Of a stretch of DNA of 64,000 nt, positions 56,835 to 64,000 are shown piece by piece; the stretch's first letter is position 1; each line of letters begins with the position of its first letter. The stretch lies in NCBI GenBank assembly GCA_019425655.1, contig NQWY01033934.1:62001-126000 (forward strand), in the 5' to 3' direction. The notes under the pieces were generated by a model that saw only the letters and a list, made by a program, of their open reading frames with translations, searched no databases and had not been told where the DNA came from. This DNA comes from Rhizophagus prolifer. Lineage: Eukaryota; Glomeromycota; Glomeromycetes; Glomerales; Glomeraceae. Made by a program: the position numbers and the translations under genes.

Positions 56835-57779
56835 TTATGCAGAGCGCCTCGAATACATTAATAGCCCTAGACATAACAGGGTTAAACCTAAAACAAGATG
56901 TGAGCTAAGTTGTTCATGGTTGAACCATGTTCCCCAAAAGGTGGCTAAAACAGGGGTGATAATTGTAATAAGTAGTACCGTCGTCGGCTGTAGTACTTTA
57001 ATGAGCTGATAGTAAAAAATCATGGCAAGTACAGAAGAAAAGACAGCACTATAGAAGACCGCTAGTGAAATTTTCAGACTTGGAAATTCAGTTGGAAGAT
57101 GTGACCAGAAGAAAGGCAATAAGCATACATAACCCACCCATGAGACAAGGCTAGAACCCGTCATTTGTATAATGGGGTGAATATGCGCTCCGACAGATTT
57201 TACTGCAAAAGTCGACAAGACATAAAACAGCATCGCGATCAGCTCTAGCATAATACCGATGCGGTTGAGCTGAAAACCTGATGAAGACAGTCCTAAAGTA
57301 AAACTCATTCCGATAAGCGCAATACCAAGTCCAAGCCATTGCCATACTGAAAACCGTTCGCGTCCTAATAAAAAAGAGCTAATAAGTCCAGATACCAGTG
57401 GAGAGGTGCCGTAAATAATTGAAATAATGGCTGATGGAACTTTATCTGCACCCATATAGCAAAACGCCATAGAACCAAATAAACCAATGGCTCCTGCACA
57501 GTAGCTTAAAACTGCTTTTTGACTAAAAATAAGTTTTAAACGGAAAAACTTTAGGCATAGTAAAGCAATCGGAATAGCGATACTAAAGCGAAGGAATAAT
57601 CCCCATGCCCAGTGAAGTTCTTGTACTGTCCAGACGGCGGCGAGTGGTGTAAGCGACCAAATAACAATGACCGCAATAAATTGGCCGGCTGTAGCGAGTC
57701 GAGTCGGAGATGACGGTAATGCTACAGCCGGCTGAATCTGCGGGCTGGACGTACTCTGTTGTTCAAATAAAGGCTTCAT
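56835..57779 (-). CDS. EamA/DMT-family permease
   Basis: 314 residues with ten predicted helices in two EamA repeats (FIAVIVIWSLTPLAAVW ... and LIAMLFYVLSTFAVKSVGA ...). Drug/metabolite-type exporters of amino acids or metabolites; the substrate is unknown. The ATG at 57779 is preferred since GGAG sits six bases upstream, inside the extended frame from 57791. Confidence 0.85.
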   Translation of the reverse strand: MKPLFEQQSTSSPQIQPAVALPSSPTRLATAGQFIAVIVIWSLTPLAAVWTVQELHWAWGLFLRFSIAIPIALLCLKFFRLKLIFSQKAVLSYCAGAIGLFGSMAFCYMGADKVPSAIISIIYGTSPLVSGLISSFLLGRERFSVWQWLGLGIALIGMSFTLGLSSSGFQLNRIGIMLELIAMLFYVLSTFAVKSVGAHIHPIIQMTGSSLVSWVGYVCLLPFFWSHLPTEFPSLKISLAVFYSAVFSSVLAMIFYYQLIKVLQPTTVLLITIITPVLATFWGTWFNHEQLSSHLVLGLTLLCLGLLMYSRRSA

Positions 57780-57821
57780 ATAAAGCTCCATAAAGTGATG
57801 TTTTTTGTGGGTGCGTGGACA

Positions 57822-57853
57822 TTAAAAAAGCCGCTTTTTATGGCGGCTTTTTA
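57822..57853 (-). terminator. Terminator after 46-codon small gene
   Basis: Stem AAAAAGCCGC / GCGGCTTTTT with T-run on the minus strand, 20 bases beyond the small gene's stop; symmetrical enough to act both ways. Confidence 0.85.
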
Positions 57854-57872
57854 AGAAAAATCAGAGAATATA

Positions 57873-58013
57873 TTATGTAAGGAACTTCTTGATTTTTTTA
57901 TTCAAAGCGCCAAATTGTCCGAAATAAGGACGTCGGCAATTGACCACACAGAGCATCATCTCTGAGGCGTGGAATTGACGTGCTAGACAATAATGGGCTT
58001 TAGATAAAAACAT
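57873..58013 (-). CDS. Possible small protein of 46 residues
   Basis: From the ATG at 58013 the frame reads MFLSKAHYCLARQFHASEM and ends NKKIKKFLT. It contains two Cys (HYCLA, LCVVNC) plus a third, and a basic tail. A strong terminator follows 20 bases later, implying a genuine transcript, but the ribosome site is weak. It could instead be a small RNA. No family recognised. Confidence 0.45.
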   Translation of the reverse strand: MFLSKAHYCLARQFHASEMMLCVVNCRRPYFGQFGALNKKIKKFLT

Positions 58014-58187
58014 GATAAGTATATTAAAAATATAGATGATATTTTTATAACATATAAATAGAAAAGTACAAATTAGATTCAAGCGTGGAATATAGATTTT
58101 GTTGAATACGTTAAATTAGTTGTTTGCTTAGGCCCATATTTTTCTCATAATACCTCGTCAAATTGATCTCAATAAGCAGTTGTTCTT

Positions 58188-58778
58188 ATGTCACCTTTAG
58201 AAATCTTTGCGGTCTTAATTAGTCTCATTGGAGTCGGATTAACTGTAATTCGCAATATGTGGTGCTGGCTGTTTAATTTCTTTGCCTTTGTTCTATACGC
58301 CTATTTGTTTTATGAATTTAAACTTTATGGTGAAACGATTTTGCAGTTCTTTTTTATGGCTGTAAATTTTTATGGTTTTTACTATTGGCTCAAAGGAAAG
58401 CAGCAAGATCACGACATTCGAATTGAACCTATCGCAGTTCAAACCGCGATTATCCAAATGATCATTGCTGCGGTAGGTGGTTTACTATTTGGTTTGATAC
58501 TTAAAAATTTTACCGATGCAGCAGTGCCTATGCTCGACTCGCAGCTTGCCGCATTTAGTTTGCTTGCAACTTATTGGACCAGCCGAAAACATATTGCGAC
58601 TTGGATACTTTGGGTATTTGTCGACATTATTTATGTGGGCATGTTTATTTATAAAGATCTATTTTTAACTTCTGCCTTATATGCAGCCTTTGTGTTAATG
58701 GCAGCTTATGGTTGGTATCAATGGGAAAAGGTTAAAAGAAAGCAGGTTGATCATATAGACTTGAAAAAAACGATTTAA
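58188..58778 (+). CDS. pnuC: Nicotinamide riboside/mononucleotide transporter PnuC
   Basis: 196 residues with seven or so helices. NMWCWLFNFFAFVLYAYLFYEFKLYGET followed by FFFMAVNFYGFYYWLKG is the PnuC core (shown here in short pieces: NMWCWLFNFF, LYGETILQ, YGFYYW). It moves nicotinamide riboside into the cell by facilitated diffusion for NAD synthesis. Single gene with its own upstream region; no riboswitch recognised. Confidence 0.92.
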   Translation: MSPLEIFAVLISLIGVGLTVIRNMWCWLFNFFAFVLYAYLFYEFKLYGETILQFFFMAVNFYGFYYWLKGKQQDHDIRIEPIAVQTAIIQMIIAAVGGLLFGLILKNFTDAAVPMLDSQLAAFSLLATYWTSRKHIATWILWVFVDIIYVGMFIYKDLFLTSALYAAFVLMAAYGWYQWEKVKRKQVDHIDLKKTI

Positions 58779-58824
58779 TGTATGAGAAAATATTAAAACA
58801 ATAATCCTCTTTGGAAATTATTTG

Positions 58825-59424
58825 ATGACTCATACTTTAAAAAAACTTTTATTTTGTTTATTTCTTTTTTCTGGTTATGCAAATGCTCAGGTTAACGCTG
58901 TTCCTTTAAACCAGCTCAGTAAATTACCTGATTCATGTCAGAAAGATGAAACTGTTGAAAATAATAAATTAGTTATACAGACGGCACAGATAAAAATACA
59001 AAGCTATTCTTGCTTTAAGCCAGATATAGCTGATGCGCTAGGCTATAATGTATTTGCTATTCATTTAGATAAAAATAAAACTTATTATTTTAAATCGCAA
59101 ACTCAGGATATATCCTCAATAGCTGGTCAGACTATACATAAAATTGATTCTGAAACCTTTGCAATAGACAACTATCAAGAGCGTGGCGGAAATTTCATTA
59201 TTTTTTGGGTAGCGGATTGGTCAAATATTTATACACAAGATATTTCTTATTATACGGATGATGAAACTTCCATAGATAGCTTTATTAAAGACAGACAGAT
59301 TTATTTACAGAAGAAAAAATATTTGAATAATACCAAAACTGCAAAAGTTGGATCTCCCTTAATCATTATGAAAGACAAACAAAAAGGTTTGATTATTAAT
59401 AAGACTAAGGCACAAAACTTTTAA
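58825..59424 (+). CDS. Secreted protein of unknown function
   Basis: 199 residues with a signal peptide LLFCLFLFSGYANA cleaved before QVNAVPLNQL. The mature chain has two Cys (DSCQKDE, YSCFKPD) and mostly beta-like segments. No domain recognised. It starts a run of three small genes with short gaps (21 and 22 bases), so an operon is likely. Its mature start (QVNAVPL) resembles that of the next gene (QVNIKPL). Confidence 0.7.
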   Translation: MTHTLKKLLFCLFLFSGYANAQVNAVPLNQLSKLPDSCQKDETVENNKLVIQTAQIKIQSYSCFKPDIADALGYNVFAIHLDKNKTYYFKSQTQDISSIAGQTIHKIDSETFAIDNYQERGGNFIIFWVADWSNIYTQDISYYTDDETSIDSFIKDRQIYLQKKKYLNNTKTAKVGSPLIIMKDKQKGLIINKTKAQNF

Positions 59425-59445
59425 ATCATTAATTTCTGGACTTTT

Positions 59446-59913
59446 ATGAAAAATTTAACTCATATATTTTTATTTTGTATTGGCTTTTTAGTAGCAACGA
59501 CCTCTTATGCACAAGTAAATATTAAACCTTTATGGCATGGTAAAGTATTGAAAAGTTTTGATATTCCTTTAAATAATTTGAAAAAGCCAAAAAAGGTTAT
59601 TAAAGGTGAGGCTGATGAATGCAATGGTGGTTATTTTCCAGATCAATGGGTATATGACGATGGAGTGGTACTCTCTACGGGTTCTTTAGATAAGGTATAT
59701 GTAAGCCAGCAGAATGGTCTACAGTATGGTTCCCGATTATTTAATCATTTAACTACCGAGAATGAGTTCAAAAAATTTTTTGGTGAACAGATCTATATGA
59801 CTAAAAAACATGTTTATTCTTTACAACCTTGGGAAGGTAGTAATGATAGTCTAGACTTTCACTTCCAGAATGGAAAATTGCACTACTATACGCACTCTAT
59901 TGATGACTGCTAG
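59446..59913 (+). CDS. Secreted protein of unknown function
   Basis: 155 residues with signal peptide FLFCIGFLVATTSYA then QVNIKPLWHGKVLKSFD. Cys in DECNGG and at the C-terminus (DDC) may pair. No family recognised. Second of three closely spaced genes. The likeness with its upstream neighbour is limited to the first few mature residues. Confidence 0.7.
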   Translation: MKNLTHIFLFCIGFLVATTSYAQVNIKPLWHGKVLKSFDIPLNNLKKPKKVIKGEADECNGGYFPDQWVYDDGVVLSTGSLDKVYVSQQNGLQYGSRLFNHLTTENEFKKFFGEQIYMTKKHVYSLQPWEGSNDSLDFHFQNGKLHYYTHSIDDC

Positions 59914-59935
59914 TAATTAACTTTTAAGAATAACC

Positions 59936-60235
59936 ATGATCCTGAATTTAGTCATATATAAACAGCAACAGTTTGATGCAGTGGCCCAAAAAATTATGGC
60001 TGAACCCACGAAATATATAGATTTTAATTCAGTGTCAGATTTCTATAAGGCTGCATGGCTCAAAGATTTTCCACAAGGCACTCAGGTCTCTGCGACAGGT
60101 TTAGATGATGGAGCCCAAGAGTTTTATGCAGTAGTACAGTTTAAACAGCAGTATTTAAAATTTGATATTAAAGAAAATTATTCAACACTGTGTTTTCAGG
60201 ATATGAATGGTGAAATTTTTAAGCGTAATTTTTAA
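59936..60235 (+). CDS. Small cytosolic protein of unknown function
   Basis: 99 residues, no signal peptide. Notable segments are AEPTKYIDFNSVSDFYKAAW and YAVVQFKQQYLKFDIKENY. It is third in the small-gene run and just before a bidirectional terminator. Unlike its two neighbours it would stay in the cytosol. No family recognised. Confidence 0.6.
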   Translation: MILNLVIYKQQQFDAVAQKIMAEPTKYIDFNSVSDFYKAAWLKDFPQGTQVSATGLDDGAQEFYAVVQFKQQYLKFDIKENYSTLCFQDMNGEIFKRNF

Positions 60236-60252
60236 TTAATGAAATAAAAGCA

Positions 60253-60283
60253 TAAAAAAAGCGACTTAACGTCGCTTTTTTTA
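60253..60283. terminator. Bidirectional terminator
   Basis: Stem AAAAAGCGAC / GTCGCTTTTT with a TTAAC loop, A-run before and T-run after, between the small-gene run and the IclR gene, whose stop codon it overlaps. Confidence 0.9.
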
Positions 60284-61093
60284 ATAAATAAATTTTGAAA
60301 TTTTATCTGCCGTTGCGATGACCAGAGCGGCGATATCTTCTTTAAAGGTTTTTTCATCATAAGTGGTAATTGGACAGCTCACCGAAAGGACCGCCACCAT
60401 TTTTCCATTAGATTGTTTGAAAATAGGAGCACCACAAGCAGCCATATCATGATTGTAATGACCCCAGCTCACCATCGATTTTTGTGTTTTTACATAATTT
60501 AGTTTTTGTAAGAGTGCTTTCAAGTTAGTTGGGGTAAGTTCTGAGAAACTATCCCACTCATTGAAATTACGATAGCGTTGTCGTACTTCTGCCTCTGGTA
60601 AATCTGACAATAACATTTGACCAATAACGGTAGCATGGGCCGGCCAGCGAGTACCCAAACTAATATTGCTGGTAAAAGTACCCATTGATTGAACGTTATT
60701 TACAAAAACAATATGTGTACCTTCCAAAACAGTCAGATGTACTGCCAGTTTGGTCTGATCACGTAGTTCTTTCATTAAAGGAGTGGATAAATCGAGTAAT
60801 GAAAGCTTCGATAAACTGTTAAAACCAAGCTCCATAACTTTTGAATCAAGCGCATAAGTTTTTTGGGATGCTTTCCTTAAATAGCCACAAGCTTCGAGTG
60901 TATAAATAAGACGAAATGCACTAGAACGGTTCACTTCCAAAATTTCGGCAATTTCTGTAATCGTCATTTCTTGTGCTTGTTGATTAAATGCTTGCAAGAT
61001 GGCTAAACCACGCACAAGCCCTGGTACTAAATATCGATCATCATTTTTTGTCGTTTCTGATTCTTGCAAATCTTCTTCAATCTCTAGGCTCAT
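60281..61093 (-). CDS. IclR-family transcriptional regulator
   Basis: 270 residues from the ATG at 61093; the extension to 61138 is not supported. Winged helix-turn-helix at about residues 22-80 (VPGLVRGLAILQAF, MTITEIAEILEVNRSSAFRL), then the effector domain with LGTRWPAHATVIGQML and AVLSVSCPI. It diverges from the Rieske/oxygenase operon and probably controls it, responding to the aromatic substrate or a product. IclR regulators of catabolic operons often act as activators with inducer. Confidence 0.92.
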   Translation of the reverse strand: MSLEIEEDLQESETTKNDDRYLVPGLVRGLAILQAFNQQAQEMTITEIAEILEVNRSSAFRLIYTLEACGYLRKASQKTYALDSKVMELGFNSLSKLSLLDLSTPLMKELRDQTKLAVHLTVLEGTHIVFVNNVQSMGTFTSNISLGTRWPAHATVIGQMLLSDLPEAEVRQRYRNFNEWDSFSELTPTNLKALLQKLNYVKTQKSMVSWGHYNHDMAACGAPIFKQSNGKMVAVLSVSCPITTYDEKTFKEDIAALVIATADKISKFIY

Positions 61094-61197
61094 TTGTGTT
61101 GTTTTCCTATAAATAAAAAAGGGTTCGAATTGGGGCATTATGCTTTATTTTAGAACTATTGTAATTATAAAGATCGCATAAAACATTTTTTATATTT

Positions 61198-61348
61198 AAA
61201 ACAAAGTTTTCTTTCTAAAACGTAACAAATTATTTAAAATTAATTAATACAATGATTTTTATCATTATTTTTACTTTGACAAAAATTAACCAAGAGTATT
61301 ATTCTTTGCTTGTGTTTTGAAAATGAAATTAAGTTTTGTATATAAAAC
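61198..61348. promoter_or_regulatory. Divergent control region with two palindromes and a promoter
   Basis: TTGACA at 61276 and TATTAT at 61297 (15-base spacer) form a plausible rightward promoter. AAAACAAAGTTTT (61198-61210) and GTTTTGTATATAAAAC (61333-61348) are dyads that could be IclR-type sites; the second lies between promoter and gene, where binding would repress. Confidence 0.5.
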
Positions 61349-61366
61349 AAAATGAGGACGCAAAGT

Positions 61367-61672
61367 ATGAGTTGGATCTCAGTTTGTCAGCAGGGTGACG
61401 TTAGCGAAGATGAGCCGAAGGCTATCGAAGTTGAAGGAAAAAAAATTGGCGTATTTTTTGTCGATGAAAATTACTTCGCTATCGAAAATGTTTGCCCTCA
61501 TGCGTATGCCTTATTAACGGAAGGATTTATCGAAGATCAAACTGTTGAATGTCCATTGCACGAAGCAATTTTTGACATTCAGACAGGTGAGCTAAAAAGT
61601 GGGCCCGGGTGTAGAAACCTATGTACGTACCCAGTTCGTGTTGAAGGACAGGATATTCAAATTCAACTCTAG
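61367..61672 (+). CDS. Rieske [2Fe-2S] ferredoxin of an oxygenase system
   Basis: 101 residues from the ATG at 61367, which has AGGA eight bases upstream (the ATG at 61352 has none). Cluster ligands are C43 and H45 in VCPHAY and C62 and H65 in ECPLHE. Passes electrons to the terminal oxygenase encoded two genes downstream. No matching reductase gene is present in the window, so one may be shared or lie beyond its right edge. Confidence 0.92.
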   Translation: MSWISVCQQGDVSEDEPKAIEVEGKKIGVFFVDENYFAIENVCPHAYALLTEGFIEDQTVECPLHEAIFDIQTGELKSGPGCRNLCTYPVRVEGQDIQIQL

Positions 61673-61699
61673 TCCTCACATGTACAAGGAAGCAGAACA

Positions 61700-61999
61700 A
61701 TGAAGACATTTAATGAAAAGTTAGCAAGCTGGATTCATGCAACGCCAGCAACCGAAGCAGGTATCAACAATATTCAAATTCCTGGTCAATCTGAATTGTT
61801 GGTTTGGCAGACACGTTATAAAGAACCGACTCTCTACGAGCAAGATTTTGTAAAGAACTTGATTCAAGCATTTTCTGCGGGTGCAACAGCCCTAGATGAT
61901 GTTGTTTCTGCACTTAATCAACAGGGTTTCCGCTGTGAATCTGGTGATGAATGGACTTCTGCAAGCTTTACAGAAGAAATGCAACGTTTAGGTTATTGA
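61700..61999 (+). CDS. Recombinase-like helix-turn-helix domain protein
   Basis: 99 residues. The C-terminal half (NLIQAFSAGATALDDVVSAL, NQQGFRCESGDEWTSASF) looks like the small helix-turn-helix of serine recombinases, without any catalytic domain. It lies between the ferredoxin and oxygenase genes of the same operon with short gaps, so it probably serves the catabolic pathway (regulation or as an oxygenase accessory) and not DNA recombination. Function is unknown. Confidence 0.7.
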   Translation: MKTFNEKLASWIHATPATEAGINNIQIPGQSELLVWQTRYKEPTLYEQDFVKNLIQAFSAGATALDDVVSALNQQGFRCESGDEWTSASFTEEMQRLGY

Positions 62000-62015
62000 T
62001 TCAGGGAAGAATAAA

Positions 62016-63083
62016 ATGAACGCAATCGTATCAACTTCACAAAGTGCTGAAGAATATTTAGAACTTGGTTTACGTGACCAATGGCATCCGGTTTTAGCAA
62101 GTTGGGAAGTCGCTGCTAATCCGGTCGGAATTACCCGTTTAGGCGAAAACATTGTGGTTTGGCGTGATGCTGAAGGGCAGGTTCATGCACTTGAAGATCG
62201 CTGTCCGCATCGCGGCGCTCGTCTTTCCCTCGGTTGGAACTTGGGTGACCGAGTTGCTTGTTGGTATCACGGTGTTGAAGTTCGTGCTGATGGTGTGGTT
62301 GCCGATGTGCCAGCAGTTCATGAATGTCCAATGACTGGAACTAAATGCTTAAAGAGCTATCCAGTAATTGAGCAGCATGGTGCAATCTTTATTTGGTTTG
62401 GTATTGATGCAAATGAACAACCAGCACCGCTTGAGTTCCCAGAGCAACTTGCAAGTGAAGAGTGGAGTGCGTTCCTTTGCCAAGCAGACTGGAAAGTAAA
62501 CCATCAATACGCGATTGATAACGTGATGGACCCAATGCATGGTAGTTATTTACATGCGACATCGCACTCGATGGCAGATGGTGATCGTACCGCAGAGATG
62601 AAACATCGCACGACCGATAATGGTTTTATTTTTGAAAAAGAAGGTCAATTAGGTGTGAACTTCGATTGGGTTGAATATGGTTCAACAGGTGCGAGCTGGT
62701 TACGTCTGTCAATTCCATACCGCAAACAATTTGGCCCAGGTGGTGAGTTCTGGATCGTGGGCTATGCAACGCCAATTGATGCTAACAATACCCGCGTATT
62801 TTTCTGGCGCTGCCGTAAGGTGAGTGGCTGGCAACGTAATGTATGGCGCTTCTTGTATCGCAATCATTTAGAGCAGTTGCATTGGGATGTATTGGAACAA
62901 GACCGAATTATTTTAGAAAATCTTGCGCCAAATGCACGTGAACAAGAATTCCTCTATCAACACGATGTTGGCCTTGCTCGTTTACGTCGTTTAATGAAAA
63001 AAGAAGCTGAAAAGCAATTAAAGAAAATTGCTGCGCTAAATGCATCAAACCGTATTGAGATGCAGGAAGAAGCTCATGGCTAA
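62016..63083 (+). CDS. Rieske-type aromatic ring-hydroxylating oxygenase, terminal (alpha) subunit
   Basis: 355 residues. The Rieske cluster ligands are C63, H65, C82 and H85 (RCPHRGARL, ACWYHG). The mononuclear iron site is in DNVMDPMHGSYLH with H175 and H180 and a bridging Asp at about 168. The length and absence of a beta-subunit gene suggest the VanA/PobA-like homomeric class, which demethylates or hydroxylates aromatic acids. The substrate is unknown. Its stop overlaps the SDR start by 8 bases. Confidence 0.92.
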   Translation: MNAIVSTSQSAEEYLELGLRDQWHPVLASWEVAANPVGITRLGENIVVWRDAEGQVHALEDRCPHRGARLSLGWNLGDRVACWYHGVEVRADGVVADVPAVHECPMTGTKCLKSYPVIEQHGAIFIWFGIDANEQPAPLEFPEQLASEEWSAFLCQADWKVNHQYAIDNVMDPMHGSYLHATSHSMADGDRTAEMKHRTTDNGFIFEKEGQLGVNFDWVEYGSTGASWLRLSIPYRKQFGPGGEFWIVGYATPIDANNTRVFFWRCRKVSGWQRNVWRFLYRNHLEQLHWDVLEQDRIILENLAPNAREQEFLYQHDVGLARLRRLMKKEAEKQLKKIAALNASNRIEMQEEAHG

Positions 63084-63840
63084 TGTAGCGTTGTTGCAAG
63101 GCAAAAAAGTTTTAGTAACTGGTGCAGCACGCGGTTTAGGCCGAGATTTTGCTCAAGCTATTGCCGAGGCTGGTGCTGAGGTTGTGCTGGCAGATATTTT
63201 ATCTGACTTGGTACAACAAGAAGCACAAGCTTTGCAAAAACAAGGACTGAATGTTCATGCTGTTACCGTTGACCTTGCCAATGCAGACTCTATTGAAAAT
63301 GCGGTTGCAAAAAGTGTTGACGTACTCCAAGGACTAGATGGCCTTGTGAACTGCGCGGCACTGGCAACCAATGTTGGTGGAAAAAATATGATTGATTACG
63401 ATCCTGAACTTTGGGATCGGGTCATGAATATTAATGTGAAAGGTACATGGCTCATCAGTAAGGCATGCGTTCCCCATTTAAAGCAATCGGCTGCAGGCAA
63501 GATCATTAATGTTGCTTCTGATACAGCACTTTGGGGCGCACCGAACCTGATGGCTTATGTTGCAAGTAAAGGTGCAATTGTTGCCATGACGCGTTCAATG
63601 GCAAGAGAGTTGGGACAATCTAATATCTGTGTCAACACATTGTCACCGGGACTTACTCTGGTTGAAGCAACCGAGTATGTGCCTCAAGAACGTCACGATT
63701 TATATGTCAATGGAAGAGCGATTCAACGTCAGCAACTTCCACAAGATTTAAATGGAACAGCATTGTATCTACTGTCGGATTTGTCCTCTTTTGTGACAGG
63801 TCAAAATATTCCGGTCAATGGCGGTTTTGTCTTTAACTAA
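63076..63840 (+). CDS. Short-chain dehydrogenase/reductase
   Basis: 254 residues from the ATG at 63076 (AGGAAG upstream, overlapping the oxygenase end). Coenzyme site TGAARGLG, VDLANADS, and the catalytic Tyr/Lys in YVASK are all present; NVASDTA holds the Ser. In ring-hydroxylating pathways such enzymes oxidise the dihydrodiol or an alcohol with NAD(P). It ends 11 bases before the VOC gene. Confidence 0.93.
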   Translation: MANVALLQGKKVLVTGAARGLGRDFAQAIAEAGAEVVLADILSDLVQQEAQALQKQGLNVHAVTVDLANADSIENAVAKSVDVLQGLDGLVNCAALATNVGGKNMIDYDPELWDRVMNINVKGTWLISKACVPHLKQSAAGKIINVASDTALWGAPNLMAYVASKGAIVAMTRSMARELGQSNICVNTLSPGLTLVEATEYVPQERHDLYVNGRAIQRQQLPQDLNGTALYLLSDLSSFVTGQNIPVNGGFVFN

Positions 63841-63851
63841 GGAGTAGTCAA

Positions 63852-64000
63852 ATGATTACAGGGATCGAGATTTTAAAGTTTGGAGTTGAGGATAGAGCCG
63901 CTTCAAACAAGTTTTTGGCAGATTTTGGTTTAAGCCAAAGTAGTTCAGATATTGAAGGCACAGATTTATACCAAACTCAAAATGGCAGCAAGATTTATCT
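63852..64000 (+). CDS. VOC (glyoxalase/extradiol dioxygenase) family protein, N-terminal part (cut by window end)
   Basis: AAGGAG ten bases before the ATG. The first 49 codons read ITGIEILKFGVEDRAASNKF followed by LADFGLSQSS and LYQTQNGSKIY, the beta-alpha-beta start of a vicinal-oxygen-chelate domain. In this setting it may be an extradiol ring-cleavage dioxygenase or a related isomerase acting after the oxygenase and SDR. The rest lies outside the window. Confidence 0.75.
   Translation, partial: MITGIEILKFGVEDRAASNKFLADFGLSQSSSDIEGTDLYQTQNGSKIY

Noticed and set aside
56815-57009. Plus-strand frame of 64 codons ending in VGCSTLMS
   Set aside because: It overlaps the end of the EamA permease gene on the other strand; the apparent lipobox is at the wrong end and there is no signal peptide.

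Overview
The window is chromosomal DNA of a gammaproteobacterium, very probably Acinetobacter baumannii or a close relative in the calcoaceticus-baumannii complex. The main evidence is the tmRNA tag peptide ANDETYALAA, the moderately AT-rich base composition, and a gene set typical of that group: bet locus with two BCCT carriers, a membrane-anchored Mqo, a VgrG/Tle1 island and pga genes. This comes from reading alone; no database search was run. No tRNA, rRNA, insertion sequence, integrase or CRISPR array was seen.

Layout. 1-4130: end of an EmrA-type adaptor and its EmrB-type exporter, then a lipoprotein gamma-glutamyltransferase. 4252-4611: tmRNA (ssrA). 4612-16740: an AT-rich defence island downstream of ssrA. 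It holds a GmrSD-like DUF262/DUF1524 gene, a decayed second copy of the ssrA 3' end, and a composite restriction-modification locus: PLD-type nuclease, Vsr, two C5-cytosine methyltransferases, McrB-like GTPase and McrC-like nuclease. A secreted protein and a Ymh/HEPN-like protein follow. 16950-23065: a small lipoprotein gene, a GC-rich strongly folded non-coding element, and a porin/MFS/DapA-family/LysR catabolic cluster, with a truncated relative of the small lipoprotein on its far side. 23268-30023: a type VI secretion island with VgrG, DUF4123 adaptor, three tandem putative immunity lipoproteins and a Tle1-type phospholipase effector.

30216-37675: YoaK-type membrane protein, lipoprotein hydrolase, APC permease with homocysteine S-methyltransferase, a small membrane protein, and mqo. 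38186-46726: choline-to-glycine-betaine locus betIBA, diverging from two BCCT transporters and a MarC-family gene around a 46-bp perfect palindrome that is probably the BetI operator. 46985-51777: thioesterase, small secreted protein, COG0523 GTPase, DctA-like carrier, YaeQ and FKBP isomerase. 52014-55784: pgaB, pgaC and pgaD without pgaA. 55888-60235: crotonase, EamA permease, a 46-codon small gene, pnuC and three small hypothetical genes. 60281-64000: an IclR regulator diverging from an operon with a Rieske ferredoxin, an HTH-like small protein, a ring-hydroxylating oxygenase, an SDR dehydrogenase and a VOC protein cut by the window edge.

How the genes work together. The island after ssrA combines modified-DNA restriction (GmrSD-like) with a locus whose two methyltransferases and McrBC-like pair recall LlaJI/BsuMI systems; Vsr would repair the deamination damage that the methylases create. 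The bet block imports choline, oxidises it to glycine betaine and is controlled by BetI. The T6SS block makes a spike, loads a phospholipase through an adaptor and protects the cell with lipoprotein immunity factors. The last operon looks like an uncharacterised aromatic-compound pathway under IclR control.
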